64,000 nucleotides of DNA, taken from contig JACKIH010000003.1 of the NCBI GenBank assembly GCA_020638575.1, positions 3,211,001 through 3,275,000 on the forward strand. The letters are read 5' to 3'. The notes under the pieces are model-generated. The model ran no database searches, was not told the origin of the DNA, and saw only the letters and a list, made by a program, of their open reading frames with translations. Position numbers and translations under genes: made by a program. Below are positions 21,116 to 29,669 of the stretch, one piece after another (the first letter of the stretch is position 1; each line of letters starts with the position of its first letter). This stretch comes from Rhodospirillaceae bacterium. Its GTDB lineage: Bacteria; Pseudomonadota; Alphaproteobacteria; DSM-16000; Inquilinaceae.

Positions 21116-21293
21116 TCCGGTCTGCTGATCCTTTGACAAATCACACCGTGCGATGTCTGATCGGGCCATGGTCTGTGCCGGCAGCAACGCTGGATTGCAC
21201 GGACTTCCCCTCCCCGGGCTCCGCCGTGCCGCCAGGGCCGGCGGGCACCGCAACCGGAAAGCCTACCCACAAGAGCTAAGGAGAGCAGGGAAG

Positions 21294-22274
21294 ATGCATC
21301 TTCGGCAAGGAGTCGCCGTCGCGGCGATGGGAGTGTTCGCCACCGCAGCCGGTCAAGCATCGGCGCAGGAACACTGGGATATGGCCCTGGCCTATTCCGC
21401 CACCAACTACCATTCGGAAATCGCTGCGGAGTTCGCCGCCCAGGTCACGGAAGCGTCCGGCGGAGCGTTGGAGGTGGTGACCCATCCCTCGGGCTCGCTG
21501 TTCAGCGGGGACGAGATCTACGGCGCCGTGCGCCGCGGCCTGGTGCCCATCGGCGAGCGGCTGATTTCCGCCCTCTCCAACGACGATCCGTTCTTCGGGC
21601 TCGATTCCGTGCCGTTCCTGGCATCCTCCTTCGAAGACGCCCGGCGGCTCTACGACGTGTCGCGCGACGCGCTGGCCGAACGCCTGGCCGAAGACGACCT
21701 GGTGTTCCTCTATTCCTGCCCGTGGCCGCCCCAGGGCTTCTATTCGACCGTGCCGGCGGATACGCCCGAGGCGCTGCAAGGCCAGGCGTTCCGCGCCTAC
21801 AACGCCACCACGTCGCGCTTTGCCGAGCTTCTGGGCATGCAGCCGACCACCATCGAAGCGGCGGAACTGAGCCAGGCGTTCGCCACCGGCGTCGCCGACA
21901 GCATGATCTCCTCCGGTGCCACCGGGTACGACCGGGCGCTGTGGGAGCACGTCGACTACTACTACGACGTCAAGGCCTGGCTGCCGCGCAACATGGTCTT
22001 CGTCAACGGCGGCGCCTGGGAAGCCCTGTCGCCGGAGTTGCAGGAGGTCATCACCACCGCTGCCGCCGATGCGGAGGACGCGTGCTGGGCGCGGGCGGAG
22101 GAACTCGATAGCTGGTACGTCGAGCAGTTCGTCGAACACGGCATGACGGTGGGCGACCTGAACCCCGAAATGCAGGCACTGTTCGAAGAGGTCGGCGCCA
22201 CCCTGCGCGACGAGTGGCTGGAAACCGCCGGCGAACGCGGCCAGGCCGCGGTTGCGGCGTACTTGGCCGAATAG
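21294..22274 (+). CDS. dctP: TRAP transporter substrate-binding protein DctP
   Basis: Periplasmic solute receptor of 326 aa for a sodium-driven TRAP transporter. The signal peptide ends near residue 24 (ASAQE). The mature protein has the DctP-fold pattern HSEIAAEFAAQVTEASGGALEV and LQGQAFRAYNATTSRFAELLGMQPTTI, where the arginine that binds the substrate carboxylate is expected. The ATG at 21294 has a TAAGGAGAG ribosome site; the frame is open further upstream without a better start. A stem-loop separates it from dctQ, as often seen when the receptor is made in excess. Confidence 0.92.
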   Translation: MHLRQGVAVAAMGVFATAAGQASAQEHWDMALAYSATNYHSEIAAEFAAQVTEASGGALEVVTHPSGSLFSGDEIYGAVRRGLVPIGERLISALSNDDPFFGLDSVPFLASSFEDARRLYDVSRDALAERLAEDDLVFLYSCPWPPQGFYSTVPADTPEALQGQAFRAYNATTSRFAELLGMQPTTIEAAELSQAFATGVADSMISSGATGYDRALWEHVDYYYDVKAWLPRNMVFVNGGAWEALSPELQEVITTAAADAEDACWARAEELDSWYVEQFVEHGMTVGDLNPEMQALFEEVGATLRDEWLETAGERGQAAVAAYLAE

Positions 22275-22317
22275 CGGCTAGCGGCCGGGCGGGGGGATCG
22301 GGCGCCGCGCCATCCCT

Positions 22318-22371
22318 CCGCCGCCGGCCGCGACGTGCGGTGCGGTCCTATCTCCTTCCGGCCGGCGGCGG
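22318..22371 (+). repeat. Perfect 12-bp stem-loop between dctP and dctQ
   Basis: CCGCCGCCGGCC (22318-22329) and GGCCGGCGGCGG (22360-22371) are exact reverse complements around a 30-nt loop. The following CCCCTTTT is only a weak U-tract. It is a candidate mRNA-stabilising or attenuating hairpin within the TRAP operon. Confidence 0.6.
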
Positions 22372-22438
22372 CACCGGTCCCCTTTTCTGGCACAACGGTG
22401 GACGCCTCCCATGAGCTTCCGCCCATGAGCACCGGTCC

Positions 22439-22984
22439 ATGAGGTCCCGTCTTTTCGGCCCCCTCGGCGCCGCCCTCGACCGCGTCTACGTGATCGGCGC
22501 CTGGCTGGCCGGGCTGCTGCTGATCGGCATGCTCGGCCTCGTGCTCTACAACGTGCTGTCGCGGATTTTCGCCTTCCATGCCGGCGGTGCCACCGATGTG
22601 GCCGGCTACGTGATGGCCGCGTCCAGCTTTCTGGCGCTGGCCTACACCTTCCGCAGCCACGGGCACATCCGTGTGTCGCTGCTGTTGCAGCATGTATCGG
22701 CATCGCTGCGGCGGACGATGGAATTGTGGTGCCTCGGCGCCATGTCCGCCATCACCGGCTACCTGGCCTTCTATATGGCGCGGCTCGCCTACGATAATTG
22801 GGTCTGGGGCGAACGCAGCCAGGGTGTGGATGCCACGCCCCTGTGGATCCCCCAGGTTCCGGTGACCCTCGGCGCCATCGTCTTCGCCGTGGCGGTGCTG
22901 CACACCTTCCTGGAAGTGGCGTTCAGCGGCACCCGCCCGACCTTCGAAGCCCCCGCCGACATGGCAGGGAGCGACCCGGCGTGA
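22439..22984 (+). CDS. dctQ: TRAP transporter small permease DctQ
   Basis: Small membrane subunit of the TRAP transporter, 181 aa, with four hydrophobic segments (about 17-40, 53-75, 94-116, 135-158). The family pattern FAFHAGGATDVAGYVMAASSFLALAYTFRSHGHIRVSLL is clear in pieces around residues 42-82. It lies 164 bp after dctP and overlaps dctM by 4 bp (GTGA). Confidence 0.93.
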   Translation: MRSRLFGPLGAALDRVYVIGAWLAGLLLIGMLGLVLYNVLSRIFAFHAGGATDVAGYVMAASSFLALAYTFRSHGHIRVSLLLQHVSASLRRTMELWCLGAMSAITGYLAFYMARLAYDNWVWGERSQGVDATPLWIPQVPVTLGAIVFAVAVLHTFLEVAFSGTRPTFEAPADMAGSDPA

Positions 22985-24276
22985 CCGAAACCTACGCCAT
23001 CATCATCTTCCTCGCGGTCCTGTTCTTGTTCCTGGGCTCCGGTGTGTGGGTCGGCGCCTCGCTGCTGTTCACCGCGGTGGTCGGCGTGTTCCTGTTCACC
23101 AGCCGGCCGATCGGCGATTCCATGGCGCTGATCATCTGGGGCGGGCAGTCCTCGTGGACGCTGACGGCCCTGCCGCTGTTCATCTGGATGGGCGAGATCC
23201 TCTACCGCACGCGGCTATCAGAAACCCTGTTCCGCGGGTTGGCGCCGCTGCTGCGGCCACTGCCGGGGGGGTTGCTGCATGTGAACATCGGAGCGTCGGC
23301 CATTTTTGCCGCCATTTCCGGATCGTCCGCCGCCACCGTGGCGACGGTGGGCAAGATGTCGATCCCGGAGCTGAGGAAGCGCCAGTTCCCCGAACGCAAG
23401 ATCATCGGCACGCTGGCCGGTGCGGGTACCCTGGGCCTGCTTATCCCGCCGTCGATCTCCATGATCATCTACGGCGTGTCGGTGAACATCTCCATCGCCC
23501 AGCTCTTCATGGCGGCGACACTGCCGGGCCTCTGCCTCGCCGTGTGCTTCATGGTCTATGTCGGCGTATGGGGCCTGCTCAACCGCGGCGTCGGCACGCG
23601 CGAAACGGCAGACGACGCCGCCAATGTCTGGCGCGCACTGCTGGACCTGGTGCCGGTGCTGACGCTGATCACCGCGGTGATCGGCTCCATCTACACCGGC
23701 GTGGCCACGGCGACGGAGGCGGCGGCCCTGGGTGTGCTCGGATCGCTCATCTTGTCGGCGGCCCAGCGCAGCCTCACCCTCGCCAGCTTCCGGGACTCCG
23801 TGCTCGGCTCGGTGCGCACCACGGCGATGATCATGTTCATCCTCATGGGCTCCACCTTCCTGTCGCTGGCCATGGGGTTCACCGGCATCCCGCGGGCGCT
23901 GGCCGAAGGCATCGGTGCGTGGAACCTGTCGCCGCTGGCGCTGATCGCCATGCTGACGGTGTTCTACATCCTGCTGGGCTGCTTCCTCGACGGCATCTCG
24001 TCGATCGTGCTCACCATGGCGGTGATCGAGCCGCTGGTGCGCGCCGCCGGCTTCGACATGCTGTGGTTCGGCGTCTACCTGATGATCGTTGTGGAGATGG
24101 CGCAGATCACCCCGCCCATCGGCTTCAACCTGTTCGTGCTGCAGGGGATGACGGGGCGCGACATCGGCTTCATCGCCGCCTCGGCCTTCCCCATGTTCCT
24201 CATCATGTGCGGCTTCATCGTGCTGCTGGTGGCGTTCCCCGGCATGGCGACCTGGCTGCCCGGAGTGCTGAACTGA
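22981..24276 (+). CDS. dctM: TRAP transporter large permease DctM
   Basis: Large transport subunit of 431 aa with about 12 membrane segments. The motifs SGSSAATVATVGKMSIPEL, TLGLLIPPSISMIIYGV and the repeat near ITPPIGFNLFVLQGM are the twin sodium/substrate clamps of DctM proteins. The start is GTG 22981, overlapping dctQ; the frame extends upstream into dctQ but that part is not homologous. It converges on the flavoprotein gene 20 bp downstream. Confidence 0.94.
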   Translation: MTETYAIIIFLAVLFLFLGSGVWVGASLLFTAVVGVFLFTSRPIGDSMALIIWGGQSSWTLTALPLFIWMGEILYRTRLSETLFRGLAPLLRPLPGGLLHVNIGASAIFAAISGSSAATVATVGKMSIPELRKRQFPERKIIGTLAGAGTLGLLIPPSISMIIYGVSVNISIAQLFMAATLPGLCLAVCFMVYVGVWGLLNRGVGTRETADDAANVWRALLDLVPVLTLITAVIGSIYTGVATATEAAALGVLGSLILSAAQRSLTLASFRDSVLGSVRTTAMIMFILMGSTFLSLAMGFTGIPRALAEGIGAWNLSPLALIAMLTVFYILLGCFLDGISSIVLTMAVIEPLVRAAGFDMLWFGVYLMIVVEMAQITPPIGFNLFVLQGMTGRDIGFIAASAFPMFLIMCGFIVLLVAFPGMATWLPGVLN

Positions 24277-24295
24277 GACCGATCGGGCGGGTCGA

Positions 24296-25540
24296 TCAGC
24301 CGCGTACGTAGCGTCCCGGCGCGAAAGGGGTGAGGACGGGCGGCGTTTGCCCTGTCGCCATGGCTTCGGCCAGCAGGCGGCCGGTCACCGGCCCGGCGGT
24401 GAAGCCGACATGGCCGTGGCCGAAGGCGCACCACAGGCCGGGCCGCCCCGGCACGGCGCCGATCATCGGCCGCCCGTCGGGCAGCCCCGGCCGCGCCCCC
24501 CGCCACGGCGGGGCAATCGGCCGGTCGAACGCGAAGGCGGTGCGTGCCGCGGCTTCCGCTGCCTTCAACTGGCGGCCGGTCGACGGCGCATCCACCGCAG
24601 CCAGCTCGATGCCGGTGGACACCTGCACGCCGCCCTCCATGCAGGTCATCACGTAGCAGCCTTCGACATCGTGGACGGGGCGGGCGAGGCGCTGGTTGCC
24701 GACGAAGCCGTAGCGGCGGTGGTAGCCGCGCTCTGCGGCCAGCGGCACGCGCACGCCGAGATGGGCGAGCACGGCACCGGACCAGGCACCGGCCGCCACC
24801 ACAACCTCCTCCGCGTCGATATCGCCGGCCCGGTCGGTGTGCAGGGTGTAGCCGCCGCCGCGCGCCGACAGCCCCTGCACCCGCGCGGTGACGAGGCCGG
24901 CGCCGGCGTCGCACACCAGGTCGGCATAGGCACGCGTCACCGCCCCCGGATCGTCCACCGAGGCACTGCCGGTCACCAGCACGCCATGGCGGAAGATGGC
25001 GGACAAGTGAGGTTCCAGCGCGCGCAGGCCGGCAGCGTCGTGGACCGTGTGGGCGATGCCCAGCCGGTCCAAGAGCGCCCGTTCGCCGGCCGTGCGGCGG
25101 AAGGCCGCATCAGTGCGGAACGCCTGCAGATAGCCGGTGCGGCGCAGGCGGTGGCCGCAGCGGGCCAGCGCCATCAGCTCCTCATGGGCACCCAGCGCGC
25201 CGGCCAGAAGGTCGTTGAGGGCTGCTGCGGTGGCGGCCGCACGGCCCGGCGTGGCGCCGGCCAGGAAGCGCAGCAGCCAGGGGGCCAGCCGGGGCAGCGA
25301 CTTGATGTCGTAGCGCACCGCCGCGCTGCGGTTGAAGGCGTAGGCGGGCAGCGAACGCCAGACCTCCGGCGCGTTCGGCGGCATCACCGAGCCGCGGCTG
25401 ATGACCCCGGCATTGCCGAAGGACGCCTCGCTGCCGGGCGGTGCGGGGTCGACCAGCACGACCTCCCGGCCGCGGCGAATCAGGTGGGCGGCGAGCGATA
25501 CGCCGAGGATGCCGGCTCCGACGATGTGGACTGGCGGCAC
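24296..25540 (-). CDS. FAD-dependent D-amino-acid dehydrogenase-like oxidoreductase
   Basis: DAO-superfamily flavoprotein of about 414 aa. The N-terminal dinucleotide motif VHIVGAGILGVSLAAHLIRRG is followed by EASFGNAGVIS, the DadA-type signature. The C-terminus has the second FAD-contact region GRPMIGAVPGRPGLWCAFGHGHVGFTAGP. GTG 25540 was chosen because AGGAGG lies 8 bp upstream and homologues start here. Likely activity is oxidative deamination of a D-amino acid or related secondary amine to the 2-oxo acid with electron transfer to the respiratory chain. The neighbouring TRAP transporter and racemase-like enzyme support amino-acid catabolism. Confidence 0.85.
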   Translation of the reverse strand: MPPVHIVGAGILGVSLAAHLIRRGREVVLVDPAPPGSEASFGNAGVISRGSVMPPNAPEVWRSLPAYAFNRSAAVRYDIKSLPRLAPWLLRFLAGATPGRAAATAAALNDLLAGALGAHEELMALARCGHRLRRTGYLQAFRTDAAFRRTAGERALLDRLGIAHTVHDAAGLRALEPHLSAIFRHGVLVTGSASVDDPGAVTRAYADLVCDAGAGLVTARVQGLSARGGGYTLHTDRAGDIDAEEVVVAAGAWSGAVLAHLGVRVPLAAERGYHRRYGFVGNQRLARPVHDVEGCYVMTCMEGGVQVSTGIELAAVDAPSTGRQLKAAEAAARTAFAFDRPIAPPWRGARPGLPDGRPMIGAVPGRPGLWCAFGHGHVGFTAGPVTGRLLAEAMATGQTPPVLTPFAPGRYVRG

Positions 25541-25741
25541 GGCGCTTGGCCTCCTTGCCCGCGGCGGCCCAACCCCTTGGCGGCTGGGCAGTCCGCCACG
25601 TCCGCCTGTGTCACGAATGCGCACACCCGTTCAAGTCCCTTGCGCGGACTGTAACGAATTCGTCACATTTTATGGAAAGGCTGGGACGTTGGGCCAAACG
25701 GGAGAAACCGACGGGGTAAGCGACGCACCGCGACAAAGGGG

Positions 25742-26974
25742 GTGACCGGGTTGGAGTGGAAGCGCTGTCTCACGGGTGTCGGTGTGGCCTTGTGCCTTTC
25801 GTCCCACGCGAACGCGGTCGGCACCGCCGACCTGGACCTCGACAGCGCGCCCAACCGCGATCCCCTGTGCCGGGCCGATTGCGCCTGGCAGACCCAGGTG
25901 GGGGCTGACCGCAACGAACGGCTGGCCGCCGCCATCATCCTCGACGACGGCACCATCGTCGTCACCGGCTCCACCGAAAGCACGCGCTACACCGGCACCG
26001 CCGGCTGGGCCTTCCAGCTCTCCGACAGCGGCCACCTGGAATGGCAGCGGGTGGTGGCGGCCCCCGGCTCCATCGTGCTGGAAGGGCTGGCGCAGCGCCG
26101 CGACGGCACGCTGGTGATGGTCGGCCGAGCCTTCTTCCGCGAGGACAGCTCCGGCGGCCAGACCGACGTGCTGGTGGTGGAGATGGACCGCAGCGGCCAG
26201 GTGTTGAACCGCTGGGTGGTCAGTGCCGGCGGCCAGCAGGGGGCAGCGGCCGTGGCCATGCTCCAGGACGGCTCGCTGGTGCTGGCGGGCTACGCCGAGC
26301 GGCCGGAAGGCAACCGGGCCGCCCGCATCACCCTGGTCGGTGCGGACCGGCAGATCGCCTGGGAGCAGATGGTGGATGCCGAATACGGGGCGACGGCGTT
26401 GGACGTGGCGGTGGTGGGCGACCGCATCGCCGTCGTCGGGGCGGCCCGCGGCGCCGACCGCCAAGCCTATGCCTGGCTGCGCACCTTCGACCGCGACGGC
26501 TATGTGCTGTCCGACACCGTGCTGGCGCGCGGCCGCCGGGCCTCGGCCAATGCAGTCGCGGCAACCGGCCGCGACACCCTGGTGGTGGGCGGCCTGGAAC
26601 AGACGGACGTGCGGATCTCCGGTTTCGTTGCCGAACTCGGGCTCGACGGTGAGCCGCTGTGGTCGCGCCAGGTCACCGCTCCGGATGGCGGCGATGCCCG
26701 CATCGAAGATGTGGCGGTGGCGCGCGACGGCAGCCTGCTGGCGGCCGGCGAATTGGCGGGCGACGGCGTTGTGCTGCGCTTCGCCGACGGCGAGGTGGCG
26801 TGGGAGAACCGCTACGGCACGGCCACCGGGCGCGCCTCCATCACCGGCGTGGCAGAGCTGGCCGACGGCGACATCGTCGCCACCGGCTGGATCACCAACA
26901 CCCGCGACGGCGACCGCAACACCGATGCCTGGGTGATCCGGCTGGAGGGCCACGGCGGTGCCGCATTGCCCTGA
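25742..26974 (+). CDS. Secreted beta-propeller-like protein
   Basis: Predicted exported protein of 410 aa starting at GTG 25742. The signal peptide covers about residues 1-25 (LTGVGVALCLSSHANA). The mature region has repeated blocks of about 45-50 residues with the pattern LxDGTIVVTGS... / LQDGSLVLAGY... / ARDGSLLAAGE... / LADGDIVATGW, typical of bacterial seven-bladed-propeller repeats. An early Cys pair (LCRADCAW) may form a disulfide. No catalytic motif was seen. A palindrome ACGAATTCGT near 25653-25662 lies upstream. Function unknown. Confidence 0.7.
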   Translation: MTGLEWKRCLTGVGVALCLSSHANAVGTADLDLDSAPNRDPLCRADCAWQTQVGADRNERLAAAIILDDGTIVVTGSTESTRYTGTAGWAFQLSDSGHLEWQRVVAAPGSIVLEGLAQRRDGTLVMVGRAFFREDSSGGQTDVLVVEMDRSGQVLNRWVVSAGGQQGAAAVAMLQDGSLVLAGYAERPEGNRAARITLVGADRQIAWEQMVDAEYGATALDVAVVGDRIAVVGAARGADRQAYAWLRTFDRDGYVLSDTVLARGRRASANAVAATGRDTLVVGGLEQTDVRISGFVAELGLDGEPLWSRQVTAPDGGDARIEDVAVARDGSLLAAGELAGDGVVLRFADGEVAWENRYGTATGRASITGVAELADGDIVATGWITNTRDGDRNTDAWVIRLEGHGGAALP

Positions 26975-27180
26975 GCCGTCGCCCCATGCGGACCTGGCCG
27001 GTCCGGCCGGGCGCGTAAAACGCCTGGCTCGGCAAGGGGTTCCCGGACCCACCGAATGGTCACAAACACGCCCAGCGAAGATCATGGAAGGGTCCTGAAG
27101 CGTCCACATCGCCCGGCGAGCCTCTCACCATGGCAATGCGCGGCCGTCCTGGCCGCCGCTGCGCAGAGTGGGAGAAACAG

Positions 27181-27486
27181 ATGCGCAAGATCCTCGCCTT
27201 GTCCCTCGCGGCCGGGATCGCCGCCCTGCCGATGGTGCCCGCCGCTGCCCAGGACCTGATCGGTCCGGAAGTGGCCGCGGTGCCGGATATGCCGGCTGGC
27301 ACCCAGGTGATCGAAGGCCCCGGCCCGTTCGAGCGCCTGTTGCAGGCGCGCCTGACGGAGATCGAGGTGCAGCTCAGCACCGACGGTGACCTGGCCTATG
27401 CCGACCGCCAGGGCCTGCACGCCGAGCAGGCGTGGATCTACGCCCAGCTCGCCCGCGTCAACGCCTCTGAGGCGGGCGTGAACTAA
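27181..27486 (+). CDS. Small secreted protein of unknown function
   Basis: Protein of 101 aa with a signal peptide (MRKILALSLAAGIAALPMVP, cleaved after AAAQ). The mature 75 residues have no cysteines and end in an amphipathic helix (GLHAEQAWIYAQLARVNAS). The frame is open upstream to 27130, but ATG 27181 follows GGGAGAAAC and gives a proper signal peptide. A 10-bp stem-loop lies right after the stop. I do not recognise the family. Confidence 0.55.
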   Translation: MRKILALSLAAGIAALPMVPAAAQDLIGPEVAAVPDMPAGTQVIEGPGPFERLLQARLTEIEVQLSTDGDLAYADRQGLHAEQAWIYAQLARVNASEAGVN

Positions 27487-27501
27487 CGTCCGTCCAGTCC
27501 A

Positions 27502-27535
27502 GCGCGCTCCGCTGCCCGCCCCGGCCGGAGCGCGC
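27502..27535. terminator. GC-rich stem-loop after the small secreted gene
   Basis: GCGCGCTCCG (27502-27511) and CGGAGCGCGC (27526-27535) form a perfect 10-bp stem with a 14-nt loop. There is no U-tract, so termination is possible but not certain. Confidence 0.4.
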
Positions 27536-27625
27536 ATGTCCCCCGACAATCGGTCGCTATGCGCCACCGCCGCAGCCAGCTATAGCTTCCTTGCACAGGG
27601 TTCGCGCGCAAAGGAGGCAGCGGCG

Positions 27626-28804
27626 ATGGATGGCAGGGCGGTGCCGGCAACCTTTACGGGTGTGCGGCCGGCGATCCTGGGGACTCCGGAAAGCCGCATC
27701 GTCGAGATCTTCAACTATGGCCGCGCCCGCCAGGGCACCATTCCGTTGTGGGTCGGCGAAGGCGACCAGCCGACCGCGCGCTTCATCTGCGAGGCGGCGG
27801 AACAGTCGCTGCGCGACGGCCAGACCTTCTACACCTACCAGCGCGGCATCCCGCCCTTGCGGCAGGCATTGGCCGACTACCTCAACACCCAGTTCAAGGC
27901 CAATGTCAGCGACGAGCGGGTGATCGTCACCGGCTCCGGCATGCAGGCGCTCCACCTGACGGCCGAGCTGCTGCTCGATCCCGGCGACGAGGTGGTGATG
28001 GTGATGCCGGTGTGGCCCAACATCGCCGCCGCGGTGACCTTGATGGGCGGCGTGTTGCGCCCGGTGCCGCTGCGCATCCAGGACGGCCGCTGGCACCTGG
28101 ACCTGGACGAGCTGTTTGCCAATTGCGGACCGCGCACTAAGGCCCTGTTCATCAACTCCCCCTCCAACCCCACCGGCTGGGTGATGGACGGCGCGGATAT
28201 GGACCGGGTGGTGGAGTTCGTGCGCCGTCGCGGCCTCTGGCTGTTGTCCGACGAGGTCTATGGCCGCCTGGTGTTCGACGGCCGGCCGCAGGAGTCCTTC
28301 CTGTCGCGCATGGAGCCCGAAGAGCGCCTGATCGTCATCAACAGCTTTTCCAAGAACTGGCAGATGACCGGCTGGCGCGTCGGCTGGGCGGTGATCCCCC
28401 CGTCCTTGGGCCAGCTCTGGGAGAACCTGGTCCAGTACAATACCTCCGGCGTGGCGGAGTTCATGCAGCGCGCGGCGGTGGCGGCGATCACCCAGGGCGA
28501 GCCGCTGGTGCGCAGCATCGTCGCCCAGTGCGAAGCCGGCCGCGACCTGGTGGTGGAGCGCCTGGGTGCCGTCCCGCGGGTGCGCCTGGCCCGGCCGGAG
28601 GGCGCGTTCTACGCTTTCTTCGCGGTCGAGGGCGAGCCCGACAGCCTGGCGCTCGCCAAGCGGCTGGTGGACGAAGCGGGCGTCGGCCTGGCACCCGGCG
28701 TCGCCTTCGGCGAGGCCGGCGAAGGCTACCAGCGCATGTGCTTTGCCATCTCCCCCGCCAAGCTCGCCGAGGCTCTCGATCGGCTGGCCGCGGCGCTCAC
28801 CTGA
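27626..28804 (+). CDS. Class I PLP-dependent aminotransferase
   Basis: Fold-type I aminotransferase of 392 aa. Typical elements are FYTYQRGIPPLRQAL, the GSGMQALHL phosphate cradle, INSPSNPTGWV, LSDEVYGRL with the Asp/Tyr that hold PLP, and the Schiff-base lysine in NSFSKNWQMTGWRVGW. ATG 27626 has an AAGGAGG ribosome site 8 bp upstream. Aspartate- or alanine-type amino donors are likely, but the substrate cannot be fixed. A GNAT gene follows 48 bp downstream on the same strand. Confidence 0.92.
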   Translation: MDGRAVPATFTGVRPAILGTPESRIVEIFNYGRARQGTIPLWVGEGDQPTARFICEAAEQSLRDGQTFYTYQRGIPPLRQALADYLNTQFKANVSDERVIVTGSGMQALHLTAELLLDPGDEVVMVMPVWPNIAAAVTLMGGVLRPVPLRIQDGRWHLDLDELFANCGPRTKALFINSPSNPTGWVMDGADMDRVVEFVRRRGLWLLSDEVYGRLVFDGRPQESFLSRMEPEERLIVINSFSKNWQMTGWRVGWAVIPPSLGQLWENLVQYNTSGVAEFMQRAAVAAITQGEPLVRSIVAQCEAGRDLVVERLGAVPRVRLARPEGAFYAFFAVEGEPDSLALAKRLVDEAGVGLAPGVAFGEAGEGYQRMCFAISPAKLAEALDRLAAALT

Positions 28805-28852
28805 GCCCCGGACGGGCGCGGCGGCGTCGCGGGCAAGGGTGGGCAGGGATCG

Positions 28853-29641
28853 ATGACCACCCACGTCCTGCACCATATCGAGGCCGACTTGCTGATGGCC
28901 GCTGCCCGCCGCCGCGTGGTGGAAGAGGTGGGGCCGTTCCGCGCCTTCATCGATCCCGATACCGGCGATCCCGGCCAAAGCTTCGCGGTACCGGTGCGGC
29001 GCTGGAACCCCGATGGTTGGCGGGCGGAGATCGCCGCACTCGACACCCTGTTTTCCCGCCACGGACGCTCGCCGCGGGCCGAAGTGTTCGACCGGTTGTG
29101 GCCGGGCCTGGGCGACCGCCTGCTGATGGCCGGCTGGTCGACCGAACTGCGGTCGGTGGTGATGATCCGGCCCACCGGTCCACGGGTGGCGCCGCTGGCG
29201 CCGCCGGCCGACCTGAAGGTCCGGCTGGTGGGACGCGGGGGCAGGCACGCCGACGTGGCGGCCTTCCTTAGGGTCACGCGCTCGGCCTTCGAGATCGCCG
29301 CGGAGATTTCCACGCCCAGCGAGATCGTCCGCCTGACCGACGATCTGGCGGCGGGCCGGCTGGTGATCGCCCTGCTGGAGGGATCGGAAGGGCCGGTCGC
29401 CTGCGGCTCGCTGCTGGTGGGCCACCGCCTGGTGGAACTGGCCGATGTGGGCACGCTGCTCCCTCACCGCCGCCAGGGCTGTGCCCGCGTGCTCTGTGCC
29501 GCCCTGTTGGAGCACCCGGCGGCCCAGGCCGCCCGCGCCGTGTGGCTGTCGACCGCCAACGGGCGGGCGCTGGCGCTCTACAGCCGCCACCTGGGGTTCC
29601 GCCTGGCCGGCGGGCAGACCTGCTTCCGGCGGTATCGGTAA
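28853..29641 (+). CDS. GNAT family N-acetyltransferase
   Basis: Protein of 262 aa. The C-terminal half is a GNAT fold, with motif A at VGTLLPHRRQGCARVLCAALLEHP and the following WLSTANGRALALYSRHLGFR typical of acetyltransferases. The N-terminal 110 residues precede the fold and are also acetyltransferase-like (two-domain GNATs are common). It starts at ATG 28853 after GGGCAGG and may be co-transcribed with the aminotransferase. The acceptor is unknown. Confidence 0.82.
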   Translation: MTTHVLHHIEADLLMAAARRRVVEEVGPFRAFIDPDTGDPGQSFAVPVRRWNPDGWRAEIAALDTLFSRHGRSPRAEVFDRLWPGLGDRLLMAGWSTELRSVVMIRPTGPRVAPLAPPADLKVRLVGRGGRHADVAAFLRVTRSAFEIAAEISTPSEIVRLTDDLAAGRLVIALLEGSEGPVACGSLLVGHRLVELADVGTLLPHRRQGCARVLCAALLEHPAAQAARAVWLSTANGRALALYSRHLGFRLAGGQTCFRRYR

Positions 29642-29669
29642 CGTGGCCGGGCGGGCCGGCGCCGAAAAC

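Noticed and set aside
21120..21160. Second RpoE promoter (TGATCC) upstream of the TRAP operon
   Set aside because: TGATCC is present, but the sequence 18 nt downstream is GCGATG, not TAA-type.
26975..27180. Terminator or small gene between the propeller-like and small secreted genes
   Set aside because: GC-rich inverted segments exist, but no stem with a U-tract and no frame with a ribosome site.
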